Of a DNA stretch of 64,000 nucleotides, positions 48,498 to 60,200 are shown one piece after another. Numbering within the stretch: the stretch's first letter is position 1; each line of letters opens with the position of its first letter. Source of the DNA: Pycnococcus provasolii (Eukaryota; Chlorophyta; Pseudoscourfieldiophyceae; Pseudoscourfieldiales). A program made the position numbers and the translations under genes. The DNA is taken from the NCBI GenBank assembly GCA_049487715.1, contig CP150574.1:526614-590613 (forward strand), given 5' to 3'. The notes beneath the pieces were generated by a model that saw only the letters and a program-made list of their open reading frames with translations, did no database searches and was not told the origin of the DNA.

Positions 48498-49123
48498 AAC
48501 AGGAAAACGAAAACATTTTTGTTGGTGGTGTGGAGAAGAAAATGGCGATTTCCAGGTGGAGTAAAAAAAAAAGCAAAAATTCCCCTTCTTATATCTCAAA
48601 TAAACACTGCAGGGTAGGTATTTAACTACAATTCTACATAGGTGGTCATCTCGTCGATGATGAGCAGCACGTTTTTGCGACGTCAATTGCGAACACAGCC
48701 ACAGAGAACGCCGTTAGCACGAGCACGCCAAACACGACCGTCTCCGCCAAGGAAACCTCCCAGGAATCGCAAACCCCGAAAAAACTAAACCCCGAGTTCA
48801 AATCCAGCCTTGCACTAGGTCGAAACTATCGTAAAGGTATCCGTTGGCCCCCCCCCCCCCCCCCCCCGGGATTGTTACCCCGGGCATTCTAAATTCAAAG
48901 GCGTGCGAGGACAGACCGCACCCGGGCAGCCGGGGGGAGGGGAAGGGAAAGGGGTCCCCTCCCCTCTTTTGCTTTGCTTTTCCTCCCGTTGCCTCTCTCT
49001 TCCTTTGAAAGTTGACCCTTCCCCTTCCCCCCTTTCCCTTCCCCCCCTTTCCCCTCTTCCCTCTCCTCCATTCCACTCTTCGAACACTAGACTACACGCA
49101 CAGTACACTACACAACTTTAGAC
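48498..49123. other. Intergenic region between HMBS and CDKB
   Basis: AT-rich 3' DNA comes first. Two AAACCCCGA motifs follow (48771-48780 and near 48787), then a C20 homopolymer (48848-48867) and a C/T-rich leader (48960-49080). No gene is seen. Confidence 0.5.
48848..48867 (+). repeat. C20 homopolymer
   Basis: This is an uninterrupted run of 20 C upstream of the CDKB gene. Confidence 0.9.
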
Positions 49124-50332
49124 ATGGAGCAGTACGAGCGCCTCGAGAAGGTTGGCGAGGGCACCTACGGAAAGGTGTACAAGGCGCGAGACAGGCGCAC
49201 GGGACAACTCGTCGCGCTCAAAAAGACGCGGCTCGAAATGGAGGAGGAGGGCGTGCCCTCCACCGCGCTCCGCGAAGTGTCGCTCCTGCAGATGCTCAGC
49301 GAGAGCGTCTTCATTGTCAGGTACGTCGCGTTGCGGGCGTGGCAAGTGGCATGCGGGGTGTGTCTAACAAAAAAGGAGGGGGTGGGCAGTCATTCCGTCC
49401 CATCGCGTCGCGAGCATGCTTGTGCAGGTCGAGAAACGGAACGGGACGAAGTGCACGAAAAATACGCACACAAACACACACACACTCTTTCTTTCTTGTC
49501 TCAGCCACTTTGTTTAGTACGACCAAACACTAACACAACGAACGCGCACACATAATCCACTCCCCCTTTTTTATCTTCCGTTCGCCTTCTTCACTACAGG
49601 CTTCTGAGCGTTGAGCATGTTGAGGAGAACAGCAAGGCGATTCTGTACCTTGTCTTCGAGTACCTCGACACCGACCTCAAGAAGTACATGGATCTCAACG
49701 GACGTGGACCGGCGCACCCGCTGCCTAAGAACATCGTCCAGAGCTTCATGTACCAGCTGTGCAAGGGTATGGCGTGGATGCACCAACACGGCGTCATGCA
49801 CCGAGACCTCAAGCCGCAGAACCTTCTTGTTGACAAGAGCAAGATGATCTTGAAGATTGCCGACCTGGGACTCGGACGCGCATTCAGCGTGCCGGTGAAG
49901 TCGTACACGCACGAAATCGTCACCCTGTGGTACCGCGCTCCTGAGGTGCTGCTCGGAGGAACGCACTACAGCACGCCCGTGGACACCTGGTCCATCGGGT
50001 GCATCTTCGCGGAGCTCGCGCGCAAGGCGCCGCTCTTCCCGGGTGACTCCGAACTCCAACAGCTGCTGTACATCTTCAAGCTGCTTGGCACGCCGAGCGA
50101 AAAGCAGTGGCCTGGCGTGACCCGCCTGCGTGACTGGCACGAGTTCCCGCAGTGGCAGCAGCAGGACCTCAAGCGCGTTCTCCCTGAGCTGAACAGCGAC
50201 GGCATCGACCTGTGCATGTCCATGTTTGCGTACGACCCGGCGAAGCGCATCTCAGCCAAGGCGGCGCTGAACCACCCGTACTTCAACTCGCTCGACAAGG
50301 CGCCGATTGACAAGTACGACGTGCCTCTGTGA
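49124..50332 (+). CDS. CDKB: B-type cyclin-dependent kinase (CDKB) with PSTALRE helix
   Basis: The model is join(49124..49320, 49600..50332), 309 aa. The 279-bp intron has a GTACGT donor and CTACAG acceptor; the split AGG codon restores the frame. The kinase is complete: GEGTYG loop (11-16) with the inhibitory Thr14/Tyr15 pair, Lys33, a C-helix PSTALRE with Glu51, [14 protein letters not shown] in place of the usual DFGLAR start, and an activation loop [16 protein letters not shown]-type CDKs act at G2/M and are restricted to the green lineage. PSTALRE is intermediate between the CDKA PSTAIRE and the plant CDKB PPTALRE/PPTTLRE forms, as reported for Ostreococcus. Confidence 0.95.
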
Positions 50333-50503
50333 GAGACACGTGTACGTGGCTGCCGGAACGTAGAGTGTTGAGTGTTGGTGGCGGGAGGCGCGAAGTGGAA
50401 CGGGAGGACGGGAGGAGGAACTTGACCTAACAATAAAGTAAATCAGCGTGTCCACTAGACGCGGCTCTTTTTGTTATGCTTTAACCAATATCTAATCGAA
50501 CGG

Positions 50504-50508
50504 TTACA
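50504..50508 (-). terminator. TGTAA poly(A) signal, EamA transporter gene
   Basis: TTACA on the plus strand lies 18 nt past the minus-strand stop at 50526. Confidence 0.5.
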
Positions 50509-50525
50509 AATGCGCAGCTGTGCCG

Positions 50526-52493
50526 TTACGACGACTCTGACGACTCCTTACGATTCACTAGCAGTACACCAAGTAACGTCACAGCCGCACCCGCAAGCTG
50601 CAGTGGTGTAAGCTGCTCTCCAAGCACCACATAACCCGCGCTCGCGGCGAACACCGGCGTGAGGAACGTGAGACTCGAAAGTTTCGTCAAAGCTCCCACA
50701 GAGCTGTTTGCGCGATCGAAGTAAATGGCGTATGCAAATGCTCCACCGAAGAGCGTGCTGTAGCAAAGTGCAGCCCACTGCGAAATGTCGAGCGTCGATA
50801 TCTAGATCATACGAATATTATGAGGGGTCGTGTGTGCATGTGCATGTGCATATGCATGTGTGTGTGGTGTTGATGCGCATTTTCTTCGTTAGCTTCATGC
50901 TTTGAATGCAAAGAGACAGCTCAAAATCCGGCTGGATTTATTTTTGGTACTTTGTTGGTTGCGTATTTAACCCCAGAACTCATTCAGAACCATCGGAATA
51001 ACTCATTACCCCATAATGTCTGTTGAGAACGGAGCTGATTGCACAACTCATTTGTCTTCGGACCCACAGCCTGGAAGAGGCAAAACAAAATCAATAGAAA
51101 AGAAGCTTGCCCATCCCTACTTGGATAAATCATTATCGCAGGTCCGTTCGTGTTGTGTGTGTGTGTGTGCGTGCGTGCGTGCGTACGTGCTTGTGTGCAA
51201 AACAAAATCGACGCGTACCTGTTCTGCAAGATGTGGCTCTCGCAAAGCCGCCGCTACGAGCAGCGGAATCCCACCGATGATGAGATGCCATCCAGTCGCA
51301 ACCACTGGATCGACATCCTCGCACACCCAGCGAACCATGACAGTGCCAACAGCCATCGACTGTGCAGCAAGGAACATTAGAGCCTCACCGCTCAACGCGC
51401 CATCTTCAAGTGGCACAGATTGAATTGTTGGAGAGACGTCAACTACAGCTGGAGCGAGCCCGAACGTCTCCGGTGGTACCTCGAGAAGCCCAAGACCTGC
51501 AACGCCAACACCGAGTCCCAAAATTCCGGTGGTTCCAAGACGTTCGCCGAACAACAGTGCCGCGAGCACGCACACGGTGATGGGCTGACTGTCGATAATC
51601 ACTGATCCCAGTCCCGCGTTGATGCGCGTGAGTCCAATGGCAAGGAACGCCTGGAACATTGCGCCGTCGATCGCCGCGAACGCTGCCACCTTCCCCCACG
51701 CCGCCGGCGTTGGCGGAAGTGGCCGACCACTTGCGGCGGCCCACAGAGCGAGGAGAAGTCCGGATGGAACGAGTCGAAAGAAGCCGACGAACAGCGGGTC
51801 AACCGCGCCTACGACACCTCGCATTGCGACCATGCTCGTTCCCCAGAAGAGGAACGGGGCAACGAGAATAAGGGGTGACGTGTCATCCTCCTCCTCTTCG
51901 TCGTCGTCCAGCTTGCACGACACCTCCATGCCCACTCCAACGCAGTCAGCTTGCGACGAGGAGGAGGAGGAGGAGGAGGAGGAGGGCGCTGCCGAGTCGT
52001 CGTCGGCGTCAGCCCGCTCCAACCGTGACGCGGTGACCGTGGTTGGATCGCCATCCTCCTGCTGTGGTTTCGTTGCTCTGCACAGGTGCAGCCTTGACGA
52101 CTGTGTTGACGGCGTTCGTTTTGACAAAACAAAGGAAGCTGCGTCTCTGTTGCAAGCTGTGTTCCACCGCCGTGATGGCTGCTCTGTTCTTCTGTGCAGT
52201 GTTCTCGAAGGTGCGGCACAGAGGATCCTTGCGCGCCACGGCGTTCTGCGTCGCGTGGTTGCGGAGGACACGGAGACGGGTTGGTTGGTGGCTAGCGGCA
52301 TGGCCCCAGGGTCGAGGTGGTGGTGGTGCACAGTATGCCAGGAGTATGCTGAGAGCTGTGGTAGTGTGGTGGGTGGCTGGGGGCGAGGAAGAAACCGAAG
52401 AATGGTCGGTGTTTGGGGATTCACACGGCTGGAAAATCTCATCCGCCCCAAGGTCCGCCCAGCGGTTTTAGCCCCCAGCAGCAATCCCCTCAT
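50526..52493 (-). CDS. Plastid-type drug/metabolite transporter (EamA/WAT1-like), two exons
   Basis: The model is join(50526..50801, 51219..52493) on the minus strand, 516 aa. The 417-bp intron has a GTACGC donor and TCTAG acceptor, phase 0, and contains GT microsatellites. About 210 N-terminal residues are Arg/Ser/His-rich and end in poly-Ser and poly-Asp/Glu runs, consistent with a long transit peptide. Two EamA repeats follow, about ten helices. The first begins SPLILVAPFLFWGTSMVAMR with INAGLGSVIIDSQPITVCVL. The second begins LSGEALMFLAAQSMAVGTVM and ends, after the splice, in LTFLTPVFAASAGYVVLGEQ. The architecture resembles the plant plastid At3g02690 type. Substrate unknown. The start is the first ATG; the frame extends upstream. 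Confidence 0.82.
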
Positions 52494-52810
52494 TCGGGTT
52501 TCCCTCCGTTCAAGCTGCTCGGGGTTCGCCTCCGACCGGCCGGCGCAGACCAGGAAACACGGAGAGCGGGTGGCTGCATGTCGCGACGCATCATACCGCA
52601 AGCGGCCGTTTACCGTGTGCGCTGCTCTGCGGGCCGTCGGTCCGTTGTGAGCAAAGCAACGACAAGCGCGCTGCACCCCACACACTCTCCCAGGATGGCA
52701 AAACCAAACTTCTTTTACTTTTTTTCAATATTCGATCATCTCCATCACCTCCTCTCGAAGACGACCAAGTTCCATCCGCAAGCCAGTGTTCGGCCGAAAG
52801 CAACACTCGT
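52494..52810. other. Intergenic region between EamA and coiled-coil genes
   Basis: It has a CTCGGGGTTCG motif near 52518 and a related CATTCGGGTTT overlapping the EamA start. The part to 52685 is open in the EamA frame and could be coding. No other gene is seen. Confidence 0.4.
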
Positions 52811-53707
52811 TTACTTGAGCGGCGCCGGCTCGGCAGCAGCCGATGGCGGAAACAGGATGTTCATCTTGCGGTAGAAGGTGTTCTGCACGATGGGCTTACG
52901 CGCAAACTCCGGCTTTTCGTAGTCCGTGGTGTCGGAGGTGGACCCAATCAGCATATTCGTCGTGCGGTACGATCCGTACTTGCGGCCCTTGCTGAGGTTC
53001 GTCGGGTTCTGCGTCTGCTTCTTGAGCTTCTGCAGCTGCATCTCCTCCTCGGAGATGTGAAGGCGGTCACGCGTCGTATTGTCAGGCACCAGGTCACGCT
53101 CGTCGAACACGGTGTCGTACATTTGGCGGTGCATCCGCCGCTTGGCCTCCTGCGGCGTCTCGCCCGCCTCCAGCTCACCGTCGTCGTACGCGGACGCCAC
53201 CACCTCGAGCGCCTTCTTCGCGTGGTCCGCTTCCTGCGACAAAAGCTCGCGATATTGCTCTGTGCGAATAGTGTTGCTGAACTCGTCACGGCGCTTGAAG
53301 TCGCCACTCAAGAACCCCTTCTTCTTCTCCTTCTGCACGTCCGCATAGCGAAGCCTGTCGCTGAACTTGTCGCCGTCGGAAATCCAAGACCACTTCTTCT
53401 CGAAGTAGACATCCGTGTTGTGCCCTTCCTTGGCTGGGTTCGTCTGCATCTGCTTGCCACCAAAGTTGCTGCGGTTTGTGTCCTTGATGGGATACGGGAG
53501 CGGCTTGCTGCGTTGGGACGTGTTATGTGTGGTGATGTGAAGTCAGTGCACCGCATTGGAAAATACCGAGTCTGTGAAGCAAGGCTATTAAAAAAAAAGA
53601 AAAAAAAAAACTTACCCTGGCTCGCCAATGGTGATGTAAGACGTGGGAGCGAAGACGCCCTGGCATCCCGCCAGCAGCGCGCGCTCGGTCACCTGGTTAT
53701 TGTTCAT
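52811..53707 (-). CDS. Conserved coiled-coil protein, possibly flagella-associated, 262 aa, two exons
   Basis: The model is join(52811..53507, 53616..53707) on the minus strand. The 108-bp intron has a GTAAGT donor and AACGCAG acceptor, and the split GGC codon keeps the frame. The N-terminus reads MNNNQVTERALLAGCQGVF, then SYITIGEPGKPLPYPIKDTN. The middle has GGKQMQTNPAKEGHNTD, FEKKWSWISDGDKFSDR and charged helices (RRDEFSNTIRTEQYRELLSQ). The pattern of short conserved blocks and a TNPxKxG motif recalls small ciliary microtubule-associated proteins. I cannot name a family, so that role is a tentative inference. There is no signal peptide or membrane segment. Confidence 0.7.
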
Positions 53708-54599
53708 GGTACCGTCTTAACAGAGTACTTTCCGTAACTTTCTGGCGTGCTTTGACGTCGTCGCGACTGCGGTGAGCCAGCAAGGCGGTGGTCGGCGGTG
53801 GTCTGCAGCGACGACAGCGAAACCCGGCGCAGCACCGTCTGTTTGTCTGTTTCGGTGAGGTTGGGAGGGGCCGAGGGGGGAGGCCTGGGAGGGAGGGAGG
53901 GAGGGAGAGTTGGTTGGGTGGTCGTTTCACAGCGACGCAAGGGGCGGGGAGGGCGAGGGCGAGGGCGAGGGGAAGGGGAAGTCGCAGATGTCAGAACGAA
54001 CGCACAGCATCTCGCAGCCACCTAGACAGACCACCGACAGACCGAGGGTTAGGGGGACAACGGCATTTCTGGCTTTCTGCACGACTTCACGCACGACGAC
54101 GGACTGGACGGAGAGTCGGTCAGACCAGACCAGACCGTCAGGCAGTCAGGCCGGCAAGGAGGAAATCACCTGCAGCAGGTCGGGTCTCCCTCGCCACGGT
54201 GGGACGGGAGGGGGGGGAAGCGCATAGTACTACAAAGACTACGGGTCTTCCTACGGGTAGGAAGTTAGGAAACCAACATCCTCCCTCCCTGCACCGAACG
54301 GCGAACGACAAGGGACGGACGGGTGTACCGGTGCGGCGGTGCAGACATGGCCATAACGTCGCGCCATAACGGTGACCGCCTAGTACTACCCTACCCTTCC
54401 GTCCCCCTCTCCCCTCCTCTCCTCTCCCCCCTCCGACCCTCACTCCGACCCCCACCGGCCCACGCGCCAACTGCAAGTAAATTACCTTCCCTGACCCTCG
54501 CAAGCGGTGGACCCCCTGACACCTGAGGCCCTCCCCTCCCCTCCCCCTCCTCCCTGTCCCACGCTCCCAGAGTTGGCTGAGAGCGTCGTGTGCACGGCC
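53708..54599. other. Divergent intergenic region with G-rich tract
   Basis: A strongly G-rich plus-strand tract (53860-53910 and 53940-53985) forms a C/T-rich leader on the minus strand. GAGGGTTAGGGG lies near 54044. C/T-rich leader DNA lies before the PPR start (54390-54560). No gene is seen. Confidence 0.5.
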
Positions 54600-56777
54600 A
54601 TGGCGCAGAACGAAGATGCGTCGGAGCAGCAGGAGCAAGAGACTCAGCAGGCTTCAGCGACAACGTCGTATGAAAACTCTCTCGAGCAAGTCCCAATCTA
54701 CAGCCGGTACACGCCCGCCGTGCGCGAAAGCCGCCTTGCGGGAATACACGCGCCACCGCAGCCGGTGAATCCGCGTGCGGAGACGCCCAGGCACGGCCTT
54801 TTATCGGGCTGCAGCGTCTTCGTCGGACGCTCCACCGTGGGCGACGCGCCCTCGGAGGTGCCAAAGCCGGAAAACGCCGACGAAGACACGTTCTACTACG
54901 TCGACGACGTCGACGACGACAGTGCGGTTTCCAACGCCGCCGCCGACTTACTGGCTCGCAATATTTTGAAGAGTATCGCGCAGAGGGAGAATCGAAACGC
55001 CAGCGTGGCGCGTTATGTGATGTACAACCCGCCCGTGTCGTGGCGCGCGTCCGTTAGCACCACTTTGGGAGAAGCCCTTCCCATCTCGCGCGCCGAGTGC
55101 GCACGTGTCGTAGCAAATCTAGGCCGCGAGGTGGGACCGAGCCTTGCACTCGTCGCGTTTCGCTGGCTAGTGGACAACGCCGATTATCAGCCCGACGTTC
55201 ACGGATACAACGACATGCTCGAAACGTGCCGTTCTCGTAACGACCCGCACGGCGCATTTGAGATTCTGAACGACCTGCTCGCACGCGGCAGTGCGGCCAA
55301 GGCGGACATCACAACACTGAACAATGTGCTCGCAGTCTGCGGTCAGAACGGGCTCATGGAGCAGGCGCTAGAGGTGTACTCGATCATGCGCGGCAAGACG
55401 TTCGGCGTTCAGCCGAACAGCTTTACCTTCCAGCTTCTGGTGTCACTGTGCGGATACAAGAGGAGGTCGGACTGGAGCCGTGCCATCTGGGCGTTCCAGG
55501 AGATGCTCGACGCGGGCGTAGACGTCGACCCGCTGACGCCGAAGGAGCTCTTGACGGTGTGTGTGCGTGCGATGCGGGAGAGTACAGGTGGGAGCGACAG
55601 CGTGGTTGAGATATTCGAGGGACTGAGAAGCGTGGACATGGCTGACTTGCCGGTGGTGCACGATGCGCTCATTTACGAGCACGCGCGCCGCGGTGAGCTT
55701 GAGCAGGCGCTGAAGCGCTTCCACGAGCTTCCCGAGTGCGGCGTGAGCGCAAATGCGGACACGTACAATGCTTTGCTCTTGGCTTGCCGTCGTGTGGGTG
55801 CATGGAGGCAGAGTCTGGAAGTGTTTGAGTGGCTTGTGCAGGGTGTGCATTCGATGGAGGGCTTCGTGACACCCACTACGGAGACGTTCAATGCGATTAT
55901 CAGCACGCTTCGCGAGGCTGGATGCCTGGAGAAGGCTCTCGAGGTGTTTGCTTGGATGGAAGGTTACGGTGTTGAAGTGGACATGACGACGTACGACGAG
56001 CTGATTGCCGCGGTTGACGTTGCAAGAGTTGAGGACTTGGGACATCTCGAGAGGAAGAAGCACGTTCCAGCACATCTCTGCGTGAGCCATACACGGCTGG
56101 AGGTTACCAACACAAGTGCTGTTGGTGGTGGTGGTGGCGGCCGACCTGCTGCAGCCGCAGCAGCAGCTGCCGTGGGAGAGGGGAAGCTAGAGCACGAGAG
56201 TTCGAACGAGCTGCAGAAAGAAGGCGGTGGTGCTGATGATGCGCAGAAAGAGGGTGGTCGTGCTGCTGAAAGTGGTGTGGCGGTGGGAGAAGGTGATGGC
56301 GAGGTGGGCGAGCGAGGCGAAGACAGCAGGACGGAAGACACAAAGGTTGGTGAACAGGAGGTGGAGGTGACAGCACTTGACCTGCCCATTCGCCCAATTG
56401 TGTTTGATGGCATGCGCTGGCTTTACATGGAGAGGAGAGCTCACGAGGTTGTGAATGACAAGGTGGAATCTGACTTTGGAGTGCGACATCGAAAGTGGGA
56501 TGACAGCGTGAACGTGCCTCGAGGTGTTGATTTTAAGGAGGCTACGCTTGCTTCGACTGAGAGTCGTGAGCGAGAGTACGGCGACTCGAATGGCGTTCTT
56601 TTGCCTGTGCAACGTCAGCCGGATAAGATGGCAGAAAGAGCTAACCGAACGCTTCTGCTAATGTCCGAGGAGGCACGAGGTGTTTTGGAGAATGACGAAA
56701 TGCTGAGAGGGATTCGTCTCAGCAAGAACAGTGTTCGAGAGTACCGGCGGCATCGAAGCAGTGCTGCGTTGAGGTAG
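54600..56777 (+). CDS. Pentatricopeptide repeat (PPR) protein, P-type
   Basis: 725 aa from the ATG at 54600. After an acidic N-terminus, PPR units of about 35 residues run from roughly residue 200 to 480. Examples are VHGYNDMLETCRSRNDPHGA, TTLNNVLAVCGQNGLMEQAL, DTYNALLLACRRVGAWRQSL and ETFNAIISTLREAGCLEKAL. PPR proteins bind organelle RNA in a sequence-specific way to guide its processing or translation. The C-terminal 240 residues are acidic and low-complexity without an E/DYW editing domain. A clear transit peptide is not seen at this start; upstream in-frame codons from 54507 lack an ATG. TGTAA lies at 56813. Confidence 0.83.
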   Translation: MAQNEDASEQQEQETQQASATTSYENSLEQVPIYSRYTPAVRESRLAGIHAPPQPVNPRAETPRHGLLSGCSVFVGRSTVGDAPSEVPKPENADEDTFYYVDDVDDDSAVSNAAADLLARNILKSIAQRENRNASVARYVMYNPPVSWRASVSTTLGEALPISRAECARVVANLGREVGPSLALVAFRWLVDNADYQPDVHGYNDMLETCRSRNDPHGAFEILNDLLARGSAAKADITTLNNVLAVCGQNGLMEQALEVYSIMRGKTFGVQPNSFTFQLLVSLCGYKRRSDWSRAIWAFQEMLDAGVDVDPLTPKELLTVCVRAMRESTGGSDSVVEIFEGLRSVDMADLPVVHDALIYEHARRGELEQALKRFHELPECGVSANADTYNALLLACRRVGAWRQSLEVFEWLVQGVHSMEGFVTPTTETFNAIISTLREAGCLEKALEVFAWMEGYGVEVDMTTYDELIAAVDVARVEDLGHLERKKHVPAHLCVSHTRLEVTNTSAVGGGGGGRPAAAAAAAAVGEGKLEHESSNELQKEGGGADDAQKEGGRAAESGVAVGEGDGEVGERGEDSRTEDTKVGEQEVEVTALDLPIRPIVFDGMRWLYMERRAHEVVNDKVESDFGVRHRKWDDSVNVPRGVDFKEATLASTESREREYGDSNGVLLPVQRQPDKMAERANRTLLLMSEEARGVLENDEMLRGIRLSKNSVREYRRHRSSAALR

Positions 56778-56805
56778 CGAGCGAGCGAGCGAGCGAGCGA
56801 TCGAG
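56777..56805 (+). repeat. GCGA tetranucleotide microsatellite
   Basis: About six GCGA units begin at the PPR stop codon. Confidence 0.8.
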
Positions 56806-57252
56806 TTGTCTGTGTAAATTAATATCTTTATCCAAGCTTGCATTATGTACTGTTCGATGTCGTAATAATAGATCAGGTATAATCTCGACACCGCCAGCCA
56901 CTCTGGACTACTGGGGTTGGAACTTGGAAAACGGAACGAGTGTCGGGGTGAACTCTTGACAGGCCGAGAAAGCGCCCGATGCGGGGCTTGCTGAACGCGA
57001 TGCATATCTGCAGTTGTGGCCCATGGTTCTAAGCTTGTGTTCTACCATGCATCCCCAGAAGGCCCAAATTGACCCACGCTAGTTTGCATCATCTACTACC
57101 GTATTTGCACCATGTATGTAAGTACAGTGTCTGTTAGCGCGATCAAGAAGGCACCCCGAGCTCCCGGTACTGTAGGTACTTACCGTAGCTTTCGGGTCCA
57201 CTTAAGCTTCGCCGCACCCTGGAGTACAGGTACATACTAACGTCCCAGAGCA
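56778..57252. other. Intergenic region upstream of the ABCG fusion gene
   Basis: After the PPR 3' end come several TACTGTAC/GTACAGTA words (56845, 57120, 57165). No polypyrimidine leader like that of other genes precedes the ATG. Confidence 0.45.
56813..56817 (+). terminator. TGTAA poly(A) signal, PPR gene
   Basis: TGTAA lies 35 nt after the stop codon. Confidence 0.5.
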
Positions 57253-60200
57253 ATGGCCCCCGCGCCAGCCGCGACTTTCGGCCGACCGAGCGCCGCGCGG
57301 GCGCGCATCATGTGGCTGCTGCTGCTCGCCGCCGCGCTTCCGATGGCAGCCGGCGCGCCCGCCGCGCGGCGCCTGCCGACCTACGACGAGTGCCGCGAAG
57401 CTCTTCGGCGCTTGAACTTCAACGTCTACGACTACAAGCGCTACCCGCACTTCTTCCGCAACGACTCGTTCATACACCTCGCGCAGGCGGGTATCTACAA
57501 GAGCCCTACGGATATCGAAGAGTACGTGTTGTTCGCAGATCCGCAAGGCTCGCCGTACTTGGACGGTAACTACGTCCAAACCAAGCCACAATGCATGAAA
57601 AACAAACTGTTGAAACCGACAGAAGAAGGGTTGTGCCAGCTAGGTGTCTACTCAATGAGAGAATACAATCTTAACCCGACAATGGCCAACGGCACGTTCC
57701 GCACTTTGATAAGCAGTCTCGTCTTTGTGGACCCTGTGGATAACAAGGTACCAGCGTGGCACGTGTATTTCCCGCGCTCGTTCCTCGAGAATTTTTTCAC
57801 GATGCTCGCGACGCCGCAGGTGCGTTCGTACATCTGTGACACGCTCGAGAAGTGCCCAGACGCATGGAAAAAGAGCGGGCTTGACGCCATGCCGCGAGGG
57901 ACGTGCGAGGATCGCCTCGCCGTGCTTCCCGTTGCCGAAACGGACATGTTGCATATCGACGGAAACTCATTCGGCTGCCGGCTGCTCCACGCCGCGTTTG
58001 CTTCAAAGAACAGCAAGCACTGTCCGCACATCAGTCTCGAACCCATGATGGATGTCAAAGGCAAGACCAAGTGCTCAATTAGCGCCGGGACACAGTTGAA
58101 CGCTTTGTTTGGTCAGGAGTTCTTAGACGAGATCCTCGATCATGCTGATGAAATGGGCATGCCCTTCATCCCGCGCACGGCCGACGCGCCAAAGGGCGGC
58201 AGCGAGTTCTGGCTTCCAACTGATGTGCATTCCCGCGTTGCCTCCGAGAAGAAAACGGATGACCCTTCCACCGCCAAGTCCGCCGAGCCTCCGTCGTGGT
58301 CTACACATGCGCTCGACCGCCATGTGCTCGACGCATATCCGTGCGCACGGTGCAACGACGGAAGGCCTGCGGCGTACTACAGCGATGCGGCAGCAGGCGC
58401 CGGTGGATCCAAGCGGCGCGCGGTGATCTACTTCGAGGGTGGGGGCGTGTGCTACAATTCGTCGCAATGCATGACTCGCCTCCTTTCGCCAAGCTCCGCT
58501 GGACCCTTGGGTCCTCCGAAGCACAGCTTCAATGCGTACATGATGGGTGTGGACGATGGCGTACCCGGTGCAATGACATCCGATGCATGGCCTCTTCGTC
58601 TTGGCGTGAGCGGCGTGCTGTCCAACAAGGCTTTGCACAACCCTACCATGCACGACTGGCTGCACGTGGTGATCCCATACTGCACTTCCGATTTTCACAT
58701 CGGCGATCATTGTGGCATCGCGACGAACGCCGTGACTGACGCCGCGTTCTCCGGGGCGGACCAGATCCTACACAGGAACAAAACGCTCACCGCCACGGGA
58801 TACTGCGGTGCGCATGTCGTCGACGCGGTACTCGACCACCTCCTCGAGACACATCCCGCAATTCGCAACATGGAGCAGGTGGCGCTGTTCGGCTCGAGCG
58901 CCGGAGGCATCGCGGCCGCGGTACACGCCGACGCGTGGGCCACCAGCCTCCCAGGTGCTGACGTTCGCGCGGTCGTTGACAGCAGTTGGTTCCCAGCCAC
59001 ATCACGCACTTTTGCCACGAAGAACGCCGTGCAGGAGTCCGGCGAGTCTGAGCAACTTATCGAGTACGCGCGCCTGGCGAACGCGATCAATGCATCGCAA
59101 CGAGTCAGCGCCACGTGCGTGGCCGAGCAGTCTGCGACGTTGAGCCTTCACGCCCCGCTCGCGACGTCGGATGACTCTGCCCCACCCGCGCTCAGCGACG
59201 TTGCCGTCGGCGCGTGCCTTCTCCTCGAGAACATTCTTCCGCATCTCGCGACGCCTGCTTGGGTCGTCCAGGGGCTGTACGACGTGTACTCCGTGAATCC
59301 AATGACGGGGCGCGTCGACCCGAATTACTTGAAGAATGACGTCTTCCTCAACAGCCTGGTTCTGCTAAAGTGGTTCGAAAGCTACGGCCCATCGACGATC
59401 GAAGCGCTCGAGAGTGCGGCGCTCCGCAGAGAAAATGCTCATCACCGCATCTTCGCGCCAAGCTGCATTATGCACGGCATGACGTATCACGACGGACGGT
59501 CGCTCAAGAAAGTGCTCAAGCATGACAAAGACGGCCCCGATTGGAGTTCGAAACTCACAATCATGAATCCGTCCGATACGTGCGAGACGATTGACGTGCC
59601 CGGAGTGGGGAGTGACTTCCCATGGCTGAGTGAGGATCCGCTGACAGCGCTGCGGACACTTCACATCAACGGGACGTCCGCGTACAATCACATGACTGGC
59701 GTTCTCGCGACGCCGCGCGAGGAGCTCCGAAAGTCGACCTTATCTCGCCATGGAATCCTCTTCGCGGACATCTGCCGTGGACTGAACTGCAACCCGTCGT
59801 GCAGTGCGGTGCTGAAGTTTCCATCGTCGAGCTTCGGCAGTGGAGGGTTCTCCGGATTCGAAGGTGGCGTATCCAGGATTTTGGTGAATGCATTGGTCGT
59901 GCTCGTAATTGGTGGCATGGCTGCTCTGGATTTGGCCTTCATCGTGCAGAGCTTTGTGCGACTGCGGCAGTGGGCGGATTCGCGTCGGCGGCTCGAAGGT
60001 TCAGAGTCTCCAGCAAGCCCCATGGTCACCGAACTCGAATTTGAACCTCGCAAGTCGGAGGATGATGTCCATCTTGAGATTCAGGATATTGAGGTTGGCG
60101 ACAAATCGCCGCCATCGGGCGGAAACCTTCGTAAGACTTTCACTCGTAAACAAACTCGCCGCGTTGATGTGCGCGCGCTGAGGCTGCAACGAACATTGAC

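Noticed and set aside
51619-52650. 343-aa plus-strand frame antisense to the EamA transporter
   Set aside because: It is Ser/Arg/Glu-rich with no domain, and the opposite strand encodes clear EamA helices.
53057-53737. 226-aa plus-strand frame antisense to the coiled-coil gene
   Set aside because: It crosses the intron and promoter of the minus-strand gene and shows no conserved motif.
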